In this document: piece after piece, positions 11,838 to 22,247 of the stretch
Layout: each line of letters begins with the position of its first letter
Numbering within the stretch: position 1 is the stretch's first letter
Source of the DNA: Fragilaria crotonensis
Taxonomy: Eukaryota; Bacillariophyta; Fragilariophyceae; Fragilariales; Fragilariaceae
DNA: 64,000 nt
Direction of reading: 5' to 3'
Assembly (NCBI GenBank): GCA_022925895.1
Contig: JAKSYS010000045.1
Location: 1-64,000, forward strand
Made by a program: the position numbers and the translations under genes
Notes under the pieces: generated by a model
The model's input: the letters and a program-made list of their open reading frames with translations, nothing else
The model's database searches: none
What the model was told of the DNA's origin: nothing

Positions 11838-12717
11838 CTAGTATCCATGAGCTGAGAGAACCTCCTGAACCTTAGCAAGTTCATCAGATGCGGCTTCAAT
11901 TGCCTTCTTTCTCAATTGATCCTTCTCCTTCTTCTTTTCATAGAATTCCGCCGCTTCCGCTTTACGCTTACTCTCCAGCTTGGCCAAAAGATCCTTGTGC
12001 TTCCATCCAACAGTATGGGCCAATTGTCCCATGACAGTGTAGTCTCTTCCTGGCTTGAGACGCATAATCTTGAGTGCGCACGGCACAACGACTCTCTTTT
12101 GCTTGTCGTAGGGTTCTGGGATTCCCTCAAAGGTGGAGAGACGACTGAGGGCTTCTTGTCCACGGACTGTCTTTTGGTGGATCATGCCGCGGATGGTGCG
12201 CCACACCATGCGAGCCGGAGACTTGAAATGGAAGGACCGCGACCAGGATTCGTATTCATGGCCTTATTGCGGAACTGAGCGTACTTGACGCGATTGCGAG
12301 TTACTGAATATATATGAATAGAGAGAGCGATGGTAATCATAATGACAACGATGTGGCGAATGTGAGAAATGATCAGAATGTGGTTTTTGTTGCAGGGTAA
12401 TCAATCGAGCTCCAACTCTCGCAACTAAGTACTCCTGTCATGAGAGGACTAGAGCAATCACTCATCCAATGGCACAAATCAAACGTCTGATTTAACAATA
12501 AACAACACCGTGCTGTCATCAAACAACGTTTGAACCGTACACAACGATACAGAAACAATCCTGACTTCGAGTTTTACTCACGAGATCCTGAAATGCAAAT
12601 CTCATCGCATCTTACAATGACGATGACTGTCCCGCTAGGAGTTCCTTTGCGACAACACTGGCAAGACGACCCAAAAGGTGGTCGGCCATCGATAATCTTG
12701 GTCTTGGTCAGCACCAT
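11838..12717 (-). CDS. RPL13A: 60S ribosomal protein uL13 (L13a), two exons, with frame shifts
   Basis: This is a structural protein of the large cytosolic ribosomal subunit. Exon 1 runs from the ATG at 12717 to 12582 and exon 2 from 12303 to 11838, with a 278-bp intron (gtgagt...ttcag). The spliced join reads ISGSLTRNRVKYAQF, as expected for this family. Other hallmarks are MNTNPGRGP, MVWRTIRGMIHQKT, the basic C-terminal helix rich in Lys and Glu, and the terminal VLSAHGY. Three single-base corrections are needed. Near 12680 an extra base in the GRHLLGRLAS region, balanced by one missing near 12628, garbles residues 13-32. Near 12231 a missing T breaks GPFHFKSPAR. A ribosomal protein gene should be intact, so these look like consensus errors unless another copy exists. 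Confidence 0.9.
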
Positions 12718-13575
12718 CTTGCAATCTCAATGATCAACCTGATTGGTGAGTGCTATTACGAGAAACACAATAGTACTTCTACAGTGAAAGAAAATACGGA
12801 GGAGAAGAAGTAAGAGGTAAACCTGATTTGATATATGTGTCAGTGTGTCGTGGGATATGTGGAAAATTGTTAGGGTACAGGTTTACTGGTCTGTTTGCGA
12901 ATGTTGATGTAATACGGTACCGTAGGCAATGGTGCGATCGCGCAGGCGCCGAGTAAATTTCTTGCTGCAGTTATAACAGGGGTTCTGGAACTTTAATTCA
13001 ATTTCTCCGCATACAAACTAAATGATGATGATGTTATAACCTGTGAGAAAGAATTCCGGAATCTGCGTGAGATAACACTCGACAAAACAGGACGAAAATG
13101 TCCATAAGCGCCGTAATGTAAAACAAACCATAGCGCACATATTGTGAAGTCCGCATAATCTTTCGTACTTAAGCATGTCGTAAACCGTTGGAATCGTCCC
13201 AGCGACGGTTTTCAGCATCAGTCACATGTCACATATGTCTAAACCACGTCGTGCCCATAAATGATCGTATGTCGACATGCTTTAATAGTCCGCTCAACAT
13301 GTTCATGTGAAGTACACTGAAAGACTGGAAGTGATCAATTCGCGATGTAGGCACCATGTCATTAAACGTTGGTCGGTGCGTAAGCAAACTACTGGAGTAT
13401 CGTTGATCCATGAGGCGATTGGGGACTGTAGACAATAACCAAGATTATTTATTATGTTAGACCTCTACCATCAAACTTGTCCAGATGAAGTACGGGAAAG
13501 GAAGGGATCCCGGATGACAGGCACTTCCCACCTCCAGCCGCCAGCCAACAGTAGCCCAAGAAAGGGATGTGCAAT
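12718..13575. other. Intergenic spacer
   Basis: No convincing coding sequence on either strand. The first 120 bp presumably hold the uL13 promoter. The rest is unremarkable, with short ATG repeats near 13020-13035. Confidence 0.55.
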
Positions 13576-13836
13576 TCAAACACGTCCTGGTGGTGGTGGT
13601 GGTGGGCAGGTGTTGGGGCATCCATTCCCAACCAAGCAGTCACAATCATCTTGATTGCAAGTGGTGCAATCAAAGACCTTCTGCTTCTTCTTCTTGAGGG
13701 CGCGCTTGCGTTCCATGACATTGGATACGTCCTTCGGACCTTCTTTCCTGAGCAAGTTATGCTCGGAGGCGTTCACAAAGACACCGTTGAGAGAAATGAC
13801 AAGGAGGGCGAAAGGGATGAAGCTATTGCTGTTCAT
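13576..13836 (-). CDS. Small secreted Cys/Pro-rich protein, unknown
   Basis: An 86-residue frame starts at the ATG at 13836. Residues 1-23 form a good signal peptide (hydrophobic FIPFALLVISLNGVFVNA). A charged stretch with RKRALKKKKQK follows, then a cysteine cluster (CTTCNQDDCDCLVGNGC) and a polyproline tail ending PPPPPPGRV. The mature protein would be about 60 residues with six cysteines. The dibasic Lys/Arg run before the cysteine cluster could be a processing site. I do not recognise the family. Its length, signal peptide and cysteine content argue that it is real; no second line of evidence is available. The polyproline run is a simple codon repeat, so the C-terminal frame is the least secure part. 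Confidence 0.45.
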   Translation of the reverse strand: MNSNSFIPFALLVISLNGVFVNASEHNLLRKEGPKDVSNVMERKRALKKKKQKVFDCTTCNQDDCDCLVGNGCPNTCPPPPPPGRV

Positions 13837-14477
13837 GGTTCCAACTAAAGTTCAGAACTCAAATGAGGACAAAATGCGATTATTTGTGAGATCTTGATGA
13901 AACCGAAATATGGTCACCCGAAGGTAGAAGGCGGGCGTCAGGTCGGCAAGATACAACCGCCCCATTTGGCGAATCCAGTATTTCGATCTTAGGTACCAGG
14001 TAGGTTGAATTGTACCTCCGGTGATACTCCAAGTAGGAGTAAATGTTTCGGAATGGAAGGGTGTCAAGTAGATGTCTGGAATTCGTGACACTTGTGTTAG
14101 CAAACGTTGTGCTCTTTGCAGTTGACAGTTGACACTTGACACCCCTTGTCAAATCTTTGGCGAGCGTTCAGGGAAGAACTGCTCCTGAAGGTCAGAAGTA
14201 CTCCGAGTACAACCACTACACTACTACATGGTACTGCTAGAGTCTATACTCGGAGCTCGGAGTACTTGTACTCCAGTACTCTGCATTCAACCTCCTCGTC
14301 TGTCCATAACTCCGAGAACATTAATCTAAGAATATTCAACGATGCATAGTACACGTACTTCGGAGTACTTGTAGGACAAATCAGATTGGAAACCTACGAT
14401 GATACTTCCAATGGGTGGCAACATTGCCGCTCACATACGATGCTACAGAATGAATCAACGTTTCATAAAAGGGTCGT
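13837..14477. other. Intergenic spacer with dense GTAC palindromes
   Basis: No gene is supported. The interval 14195-14370 is unusually rich in agtactccgagtac-like words, including 14197-14210 and an inverted pair near 14250-14282. Confidence 0.6.
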
Positions 14478-16553
14478 TTATATATCTCTAGTCCGCAACG
14501 CATTGAACGAGTTCTCGACTGCCATCATCCCAACCCTATGCGTCAGGAAACGAGGCACAAAGGAAGAATTGACTTGACTCATGTTGACAAGGTCCGTGAC
14601 TTTGGGGTTTTGGGGCACGGATCGCATCAAGTTGACGCCCCATGTGATTTCATTCTTCACGTCCCGTTCCACACGATTACAGTCACAATGATATCCAGCG
14701 ACGCCACTTGTTAAAGACCGACTTACAATGATGAAGCATTCCCTTTCCACATCACCATTGGCATCTTCTTCGTCATCGAGCTGCAACCCATACATGAGGG
14801 TTGACATCGTGACACTAAGGGAAGTGAAGGGCACTCTTGTCTCACTTTTGACAACTTTGATGACTTTGACCCTTTCCTCCGGATTCGATGTATTGTCATC
14901 CTGAATAACCAAAAGATCGCTCCGGCCAAGGCAGAATCGGTTGTATTCAGTCGTTCGGCTGCTGTCACAGAGCAACTCAAAAATTTCCCGAGGGCTACCA
15001 GGTACGACACCCCTTGACAAAAAGAGTGGTGCATCGAGGTCGCGGTATCTCCCCGACTTGAATGTTCCAGACCAAACCAAGGCATGCTGCTCCAAAAGCA
15101 AGTATGCGGCGGCGTCTGTCATTGTTTCTTTGATCTTGAGGAGCTTGCGGGTCTCTCCTTCCGGTTTCCATTTAGTCATGTCCATGCCATGTGATTGGGC
15201 GTAGTCAGTCCCCATCGATGCCAATGCTAATCCCTCATTTAAAAGTGCCTCTAACGCATTTGAAGAGAGTTGCTCGTTTGCAAAGTCCGGACTCAGGTCA
15301 ATATAGAAGAGCTTGTCACCGCTATCTGTCTGGATGTTTAGGTCGCTCACTCTCAAGAGCGACTTGCTGACATCTGACGATGACGCTTTTCGAACGCGTT
15401 GTTGCACGTCACCGGTGGCGGGGTCAATGCGAAGCCTGTCGAGAAAGGTTTCTTTCTCGGATGAGCTTTCGCCCGCAGAGCTGGAATCAGGATGAAGGTA
15501 CTGTTCCTGCCGGTGGGTCTGGTTTGTTGACGGTGGGGGGTCGCCGAGAAGAGGGGAGAACAAGCCCAGAAGTATTCCGCCAATGTTATTCTTAATGCCA
15601 TCAGCGGCATGCAGCACAGCGGGAACTGCATTGGACACGTGGTGCACGAGTGAGTCAATGGGTGAAGACTGGCTCGATGTATCCGTGTCTTGAGGCTGAG
15701 CATCTGCAGGCAGTAATCGGTGTTGATTGTTTTGCATTGCAACGACGGAAACCACCTGCGTGCATGTGAGGAGCAATGTCTCGGTGGCCGAAGTGATGAG
15801 ATGAATGGGAAGAGTTACTGGAAGACACGCAACATGGACCGCAACTCCAGCTCCGTGCACTACGATTCCAGTAAGCCCGAGCGCCACATCCTTGGTGGAT
15901 GAAAGGAAGATCCTCATTTCATGTGAGTGCATCAAGGCATTGGCATTGTCGACTGTGTGGTACATGTAGTCGGTGGAAAGGATGGAGTAGGAAGAAATAG
16001 TGAGCACATTATTGCAGAGGTCGCACATTAAAAGTGGTACGTGGCATAGTGTCTTAGCGAGGAAGGCACCTCAGGAGCTCGGCACGAATGGCAGTGGAAC
16101 GTGATGAGCATGCAAACTCAATCACCGAATAAGCCAAAGAAAAACTAACAACTAGGCATCAATCACTGGGAACTCACCCCAGGCTTGACACAATTGTGGA
16201 ACATCAATGCCTCTTTGTTCCTCGATTACGTGCAAACAAAGACTCTGGGATGCTTGTGGTAGTGGCGACGATCCACGTCCTTTCTGTCGTAGCTGTAATA
16301 CTTGTTCTTCTTCTCCATCCTGAGGCGCATCACCATCATTTCCCATACCATCAAAATCTGACACATCCGTATTGCACGAACTATTCATGCTGATGCTTGT
16401 AGCAGAAGCGACGGATGCGTCTTCCGGCACGGGTACGTGTACACCTGAACGCCTGTTTGACGCACCGGCTGATCCCGACGAAAGCCTTCGTATATGACGT
16501 GACACTGTTGCGGCATAGGCATTCGGCTTGGCACGTTTTCGTATCCTTTTCAT
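14478..16553 (-). CDS. START-like lipid-binding domain protein, two exons
   Basis: Exon 1 is 16553-16178 and exon 2 is 16069-14478, joined across a 108-bp intron (gtgagt...ctgag). The join is in phase and reads QAWGAFLAKTL. The product of about 655 residues starts with a basic, Ser-rich region containing RKRAKPNAYAATVSRHIRR. A hydrophobic central part near 15750-15900 (VALGLTGIVVHGAGVAVHVA) could contact membranes. From about 15080 to 14500 comes a region resembling a START domain: LDAPLFLSRGVVPGSP, then FELLCDSSRTTEYN, a beta-rich core with FIIVSRSL, and a C-terminal amphipathic helix. START domains bind single lipid molecules. No FYVE or PH finger is visible. The frame is clean throughout. 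The family call rests on pattern and predicted fold order only. Confidence 0.6.
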
Positions 16554-17133
16554 GGTCAAATCAAATGAAATTCAATGATCCGTTGAGACAAGTGAGTCCT
16601 GTTACTTCAGCAAGGACCTACTGTGAGCCTTTAGGTGAATTAACTTGAGTTGCCTTGTGACTCGTGCTTTGTATAAAACAACCGACAACTCTGATATTTT
16701 GAACCAAGAAATAACAATCGTTCAATCCTTCTCTTCCATTCATGCACCACAATCGTCCCTTGTCATCGTTGGTTGTAAGTTCAATGTGGTTCGAGTGTTC
16801 TACATGTATCGTATGCACGAAACGTTGAACAAACACATGCCCCCGGAATGCTCGTCACTCGTCACCCACTCACCACGTTAAAGCTTCGTCTTCCGGACAA
16901 GGCCACCATATCCGGTAGTACATTACTTGTAGAAACCCTTGTGCCAGTGCTATTCTAGAAACCCAGATGATGTCGTCAATTGTTTTTTGGCCAGTTTGAA
17001 ATTGACAAGAACGATCATTTCGATATATCCGTTCTCCAAATATAGTAATATAGAGGCTGTAGTCTATGTAACATGAATTAGCTTTAACTCCAGTATTGCG
17101 TACTTATGTACCCAGTACCAGTACTGTACTACT
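16554..17133. other. Intergenic spacer up to the retrotransposon
   Basis: No gene is supported. The last 40 bp before the element (about 17090-17133) are GTAC-rich, and their final five bases ctact are repeated on the far side of the element. Confidence 0.55.
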
Positions 17134-17721
17134 AGTCGAAGTACACGGCGTGATCAAGGCTGCGTACTAGTTCGTAGAAATCCGGGTTCGGTCAAACGTA
17201 GAGTTTTTAATTCTAGTGTTGTTTAACTTATGAGCTTATTTCTAGGTTTCACTTTGAAGGAACCAATTCAATCCAGGACCGATTGAATCTTGCCGATCTA
17301 CTTTCGCGAAGTTAGAGGGTTGTGGGAGTGAGCATTCAAAGCCTTCATCCCACTGATAAAGGCATTGAAATGTCAGGACCAACTCCGCCTTCACGAACGA
17401 ATTGACAGTCGCAACAACTGTTGCAACATGGTTAGACTTAGCCAACATGATGAGGGACACATGTTGGAAATTAGTTGGCACATGAAGGGAAATTGCAGTT
17501 GAATTGCACTGGGTTAATGTGGACAAATTGTTGTTGTAGAAAAGGAGGTTATGAGGGCGGAAAGCAGTCCGGGACAACTGTAGTTTTCGTACTGGCGATT
17601 CGCCGTATACAGTTGGCGTGAGAATCTTCGTATCCAAAGCCGGATGGGACTCAGCTGGCGGGGACGAAATTTCAACGTCAATAACGGCACAATAACAGCT
17701 GTCAGCTGCTGTACCTTGACT
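17134..17721 (-). repeat. 3' LTR of the copia element
   Basis: This 588-bp direct repeat of 24629-25217 is the 3' LTR, because the element is read on the minus strand. Its ends are agtc...gact with an 11-bp imperfect inverted repeat, not the usual TG...CA. It begins directly after one copy of the ctact target duplication. Confidence 0.93.
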
Positions 17722-17733
17722 CTCCTCTCATTC
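17722..17733 (-). other. Polypurine tract
   Basis: On the minus strand the 12 bases directly before the 3' LTR read gaatgagaggag, nearly all purine. That is the expected place and composition for the plus-strand primer of an LTR element. Confidence 0.65.
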
Positions 17734-17823
17734 AATGAAACAAGAAATAGATTAGTGATGGTGTGGTGAAAATGTAGGACATGAACAATAAACATATGGG
17801 CTTGCAGGATAAGAGGAACACTC

Positions 17824-19660
17824 TTAAATCCACCCAACACAAGTGCGGCGGTGCCGCGTGTCACCAACCTTGAGCAAGCTTTGAATGCGTTCGAAAACTT
17901 CTCGATTGAGGCCCTTGGTAAGGTAGTCAGCCAACTGGTCAGTGGTTGCAATCTTGAGCACTTCAACATCTCCGTTGCGGACGTGGTGCCAAAAGAAGTG
18001 CCACTTAACCAGGAAGTACTTGGTGCGATTAGTAATGCGTTGCTTGGTAGCAAGCAGCAGAGCACCATTGTTGTCTTCAAAGACTCGGCAGCGAATGGTA
18101 GACTTGAAGTCAGGTGGCAGAGTCAATTCCTTGCAGATTTCTCCAAGAAGATCACGAGTGGCAACAGAGTCCTCATGCTTGCACTGAGAGCAGAGTACTC
18201 AGATTCCAATGTGGACAGGGAGATCTCTGTTTGTAGTTGAGACTTCCAGAGGATTGGACAACCTCCAAGGGTGATGATGTAGCCGGTGCGGGACTTGGCG
18301 CTGGTGTCAGAATGATCAGGGTCACGACCATGGAGTCCAGCAAAGTCAGCATCAACATAACAATCAAGAGAGGTCGCCAGTTGGAGTCACAATAGTTCCT
18401 TTGTCAGCAGTGCGATGCAAGTAGCGGACAATTGTTTTGATTGCAATGGCATGGCTCTTCTTGGGAGAATGATTGAACCTGGCAACTTGACTTACTGCAA
18501 ATGTGATGTCTGGCCTTGTGTTTGTTGACAAGTACAAGAGCATTCCAACAATAGAGCGGTAGTTCCAGAACTCATCCATGGGTTCTCCATCAGGGGTCAA
18601 TCCCAAGGCATGCTTGCAAAGCAGGGGTGTGGTTGGGGTTGCAGTCTTGAAGTCCTGTTGCCTTGATGATCTTCTGGATCAAACCCTTTTGTGTTAGGGT
18701 GACAGTGTTGGCAACTTCATCCTTGACAAACTTGATTCCAAGAAAGTCAGTGAAGGTGCCTTCACGAGTGAACTCCAAACCCAAATCAGTAAGATCCTGG
18801 AACAGTTTGTCAAGATCCTTCTTGTTGGAGTAGGCAATCCCAAGATCATCAACATAGAGAACAATCATGATGGTCTTGCTGTACAAGAGGCATGAGTCTG
18901 TGGCACTCTGCTTCAATCCTTGGAGGAGGAGTGCTTCACGAATGTGTTGATACCAAAGGCGGGGGAGCAACCGAGAGACCGTAGAGGCTCTTAACAAGAC
19001 GTAGGCAGGTCCTCTGGTCGCTTGGCTGATCAGACTTGAAGCCTCTTGGCATGTGGATCCAGACTGGGTCAGTTAGGTTAGCTTGGACAAAGGCACTGCT
19101 GAAGTCAATGGAGCAAGTTTGCCATCCCAATGTTAGGGACAAGACAAGGAACAATCGAACTGAACTCCAAGCAACAACTGGGGCATAGGTTTCAGGTTCT
19201 CCTTCTTCAAGGTCGCCTCGAACACAGTAGCGCGCTTTGTACTTGGTGACTTCTCCATCTGGGGATCGCTTGCGCCGAAATACCCAAGTCCCTGGGAGAA
19301 TCTTGGTCTTGGCTTCAAGGATACTGACTTCCTTCCAAGTTCCATTCTTCTCAAGGCTTGCCACTTCCTTGGCAGCTGCCTCCATCCACTTGGTCACATG
19401 CTCAATGTCAGCCATAGCTTGGTCAAAGCTCAGAGTGTCAGGATCAGATGCAGTTGCCTTGAAGGCAGTTGGGGAAAGGATGATTCCATTTTCCTCAAAG
19501 ATCCAAGCACTTGGAGAAGCAAAGTATCCATGGCCTTGAGTGTTATCGTATCCAAGGCGTTGTGGTGCTGCGCGAATGCGGTTGGACCGGCGCGGAGACG
19601 TTGGTGGCGGAGGCGACTTGACTGGTTGCTCGTCACGTGGTGAGTCAAGGGCGAATGCAT
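17824..19660 (-). pseudogene. Copia reverse transcriptase and RNase H, frame-shifted
   Basis: This is the C-terminal part of pol. It contains the RT N-terminal region (WVFRRKRSPDGEVTKYKAR near 19260), the first catalytic motif IDFSSAF near 19095, the KSLYGL motif near 18985 and the active-site YVDD near 18860. RNase H follows, with DADFAG near 18345, STLESEY near 18200 and the final YFLVKWHFFWHHV near 18010. The frame changes near 19670, 18960, 18600, 18370 and 18140, so no continuous polyprotein can be made from this sequence. The copy therefore depends on other elements unless the shifts are consensus errors. The residues on both sides of each shift are well conserved, which indicates recent damage. 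Confidence 0.88.
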
Positions 19661-22043
19661 TGTCTGGAACAGGACTCTCCCCTCGTTTCAGACATTGGGG
19701 TCTGCTCCCGAACTGGGGAGAAGATTGGCTGATGAACTGGGGAGATCGGGGTAGCTGGTACCTTGCGTGGCGTCGCTTCCTTGGCTTGTGAGCTGGAGTG
19801 TGGACGGCGTTGCAGAGGTGAAGTTCTGATGTCTGGCGTTGGAGGAGACTGGAGAGACCGAAGATCGATAGACTGCTCCCTCGTTTGAGACATCAAAGGA
19901 GTTGGAGGCCTTGGAGTGAGCAATGGAGAACTTGGCAATGGCTGTTGGACAGTTGGTGTCCTGGGTGGAGCCTCAGCCAAGGGAGGAACTGGGAGTTGTT
20001 CAATTGCAACAGCTTCATCCATGGAGGCAGCAACTCTTGTTTGGTTCTCATTGATGGCTTCTGTAGCTTGGGAGTCCATTCGCGCTTCCTCTGTAGCATC
20101 ATTGTCGTCGTCGTCATCGAATGGGAACTGATATCTTGAGTCGCCAAACAAACGGGCCCAACGCGTTGTATTAAAATCCGGGAGGGCATCCACATTAGTA
20201 GCCACCGTTGCAAACCAATCGTCAAACACAATGTGATATTGGGGAGTGATGTACCCTGTCTCTGGATTCAAAACCAAGGGGACTGTGCTTGCATGCTTCT
20301 TGGAGAGCCCCATGTTGACGCAGCGGATGGACCGAGGCTTCCAGCGAGGCAGCTTCTTTCCATCTGCAATGGTTTTCTCAAGAGCATACACAGGACATCC
20401 CCACACATGCAGATCATGATACTTCCTTTGCTCCCATCTGGACTTAGTGAAGACATCACTTGGACAGAGACCTGTTGCCAAATCAGGAACATGGTTGTGG
20501 AGAAAGATAGCATGGGAGACTGCCATTGGCCAAAGTGTTGCATCAGCCACATCTGGCCAATGTACCGCTGAATGGAGCATCATTGTCCGAGCGATTGACA
20601 TGATCGTTTGGATTGCCCTCTCAGCATGGCCATTGTGATGGTGAGCTCCAACTCCAGCAAACTTGACAACTTGCTTCAGAGTTCCAAGGTGCTCAGTGAA
20701 CTTAGCTGAGGTGAAGCTCCCACCATTGTCAGAGAGATAGGATTGTGGAATGACTCCACTGTCCCTTGCCATCAACTCAAAGTTCTGCTTGGCCTTCAAG
20801 GTCTCATGAGTGTTCAGATGCTTCTGAAACTCGACATGCACAAAGTTGGAAGCATGATCAATGAAGAGGCAGCCTCCAGCAAACATGTCTGAGTTCAGAC
20901 TCCTTCCAGCTGAAGAGAAGAGCCTTCCCTTTGTTCCACAAATGAAGTGATCAATGGAGACTTGTTGTCCAGGGAGCAAGTTGTCTGCCTTGAGAACTCC
21001 AGCTCGATCCTTGATAACAGTTGTGATCTTGGCAGGAGCTGGTCGCTGATGTTGCTTCCCATATTGGCATGCAGCACACTTGGGAGGGTTGACAATTCGG
21101 CAAGCAGCAGTGTGGAGTGATCGATGCGACTCACTCCGACTCAGGACTCCAGTTCGCATGATGAATTGGATCTTGCGAAAGGAAAGGTGTCCAAGGCGGT
21201 GGTGCCACCTTAACAACTCCTTCTCAGCTTCAGTCAAGTTGAGGTTGCTCTCATGAACAGTGTTGAGAGTAATGTTGAGAGCTGCAACTGCCTTGGGAGT
21301 ATCTGAGCTGCGGTGTGCATCAGAGGTAGGCAAGTTGTTGTCAGGGTTGACTCTTGCAATGAGTTGCCCTCTGGCTTCATCAGAGGTGCCACTCAAGGTC
21401 AGTTGATGAGCTTCAATGGTGATGGTCTCTCCAGGATAAGCTTGGAGCAAGCTTGTGGTGGATAGGAGCCTGACCTTGATGCAAGACACCAAGTATGCTG
21501 GGACCTTGAGCATCCTTAGGTTGCCCAGAGTATCTTGCATTGCCCACAGAACATGACCTTGACCTTCAATCCTGAGTCCCTTTGCAATGCCCTGCAGTTG
21601 AGTGATAGGGCCAGGGGTGTTGATGGGTCCAACAAAGTCCTTGCGGTCAGGAGTGATCGAGATGCTTGCACCAGAGTCCCAAATGACAGGAAACGTTGAA
21701 GCCTTGGGAAGGGATTCGCGGAAGCGGTCGGTTGACTGGAGAGCCATGCGAAGGATTGTGGAGTAGTTGCCGTTTGGAAACTTAGCCATGTTCACTTGCA
21801 TTGCCATCTTGCGAGCAGCTTGAAGTTGCTTGGAGGTCCACTGATGGTTCCCTAGGCCTTGGAAGCCAATGGGAGAGACGGGGCGATAGACGCCGTTGGA
21901 CTTGGGAAGCCTGCGAGCGCGGCGTCGCTGCTGGCGAAGCGGAGCGTCGAGGTAGGCGTCGTTGACATCGCAGTGGTTGATCCTTGGCCCTTCCTCTTGC
22001 GTCGACAAATCCGATGGCGAGCGGGATGTGTTACGGACCTTGG
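19645..22043 (-). CDS. Copia pol: aspartic protease and integrase
   Basis: The frame is open from about 22043 to the stop at 19645, about 800 residues, without an ATG at its start. It would be expressed as part of a gag-pol fusion. The protease active site is WDSGASISITP near 21675. The integrase zinc motif starts with HHRLGHLSF near 21190 and is completed by CAAC near 21080. The catalytic core has DHFICG near 20945, SDNGGSF near 20725 and HNGHAER near 20620. The long Pro/Ser/Thr-rich C-terminus is typical of the spacer between integrase and reverse transcriptase. The frame passes into the RT frame near 19670. The products process the polyprotein and insert the DNA copy into the host genome. 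Confidence 0.92.
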
Positions 22044-22049
22044 GGCAGG

Positions 22050-22247
22050 TTCAGTTGGCCCATGGACGATTGTATCGTTGCAGTGGCGGCAGGTCCAGTG
22101 AGTTGATCGCGGAATGGAGCGCTTGAGCGAGTCGACACGCTGAAGGAGAGTCGCAACCTTGGAGTGAAGGTCGTTCAACTGCACTTGCTGCTGTTGTTCA
22201 ACCAACGTTGGTGCATTCCTCCGAATGTAGCGTCCCATGGATCGCAA
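22050..22247 (-). CDS. Gag-pol linker segment with coiled coil
   Basis: Between the Gag stop and the protease frame there is a short third-frame segment containing a probable coiled coil (VQLNDLHSKVATLLQRVDSL) and a possible metal pair HWTCRHC. It is flanked by frame changes near 22230 and 22045. It looks like the missing link of a single gag-pol frame, so at least two shifts separate Gag from protease here. Whether one is a programmed shift cannot be decided from one copy. Confidence 0.5.
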
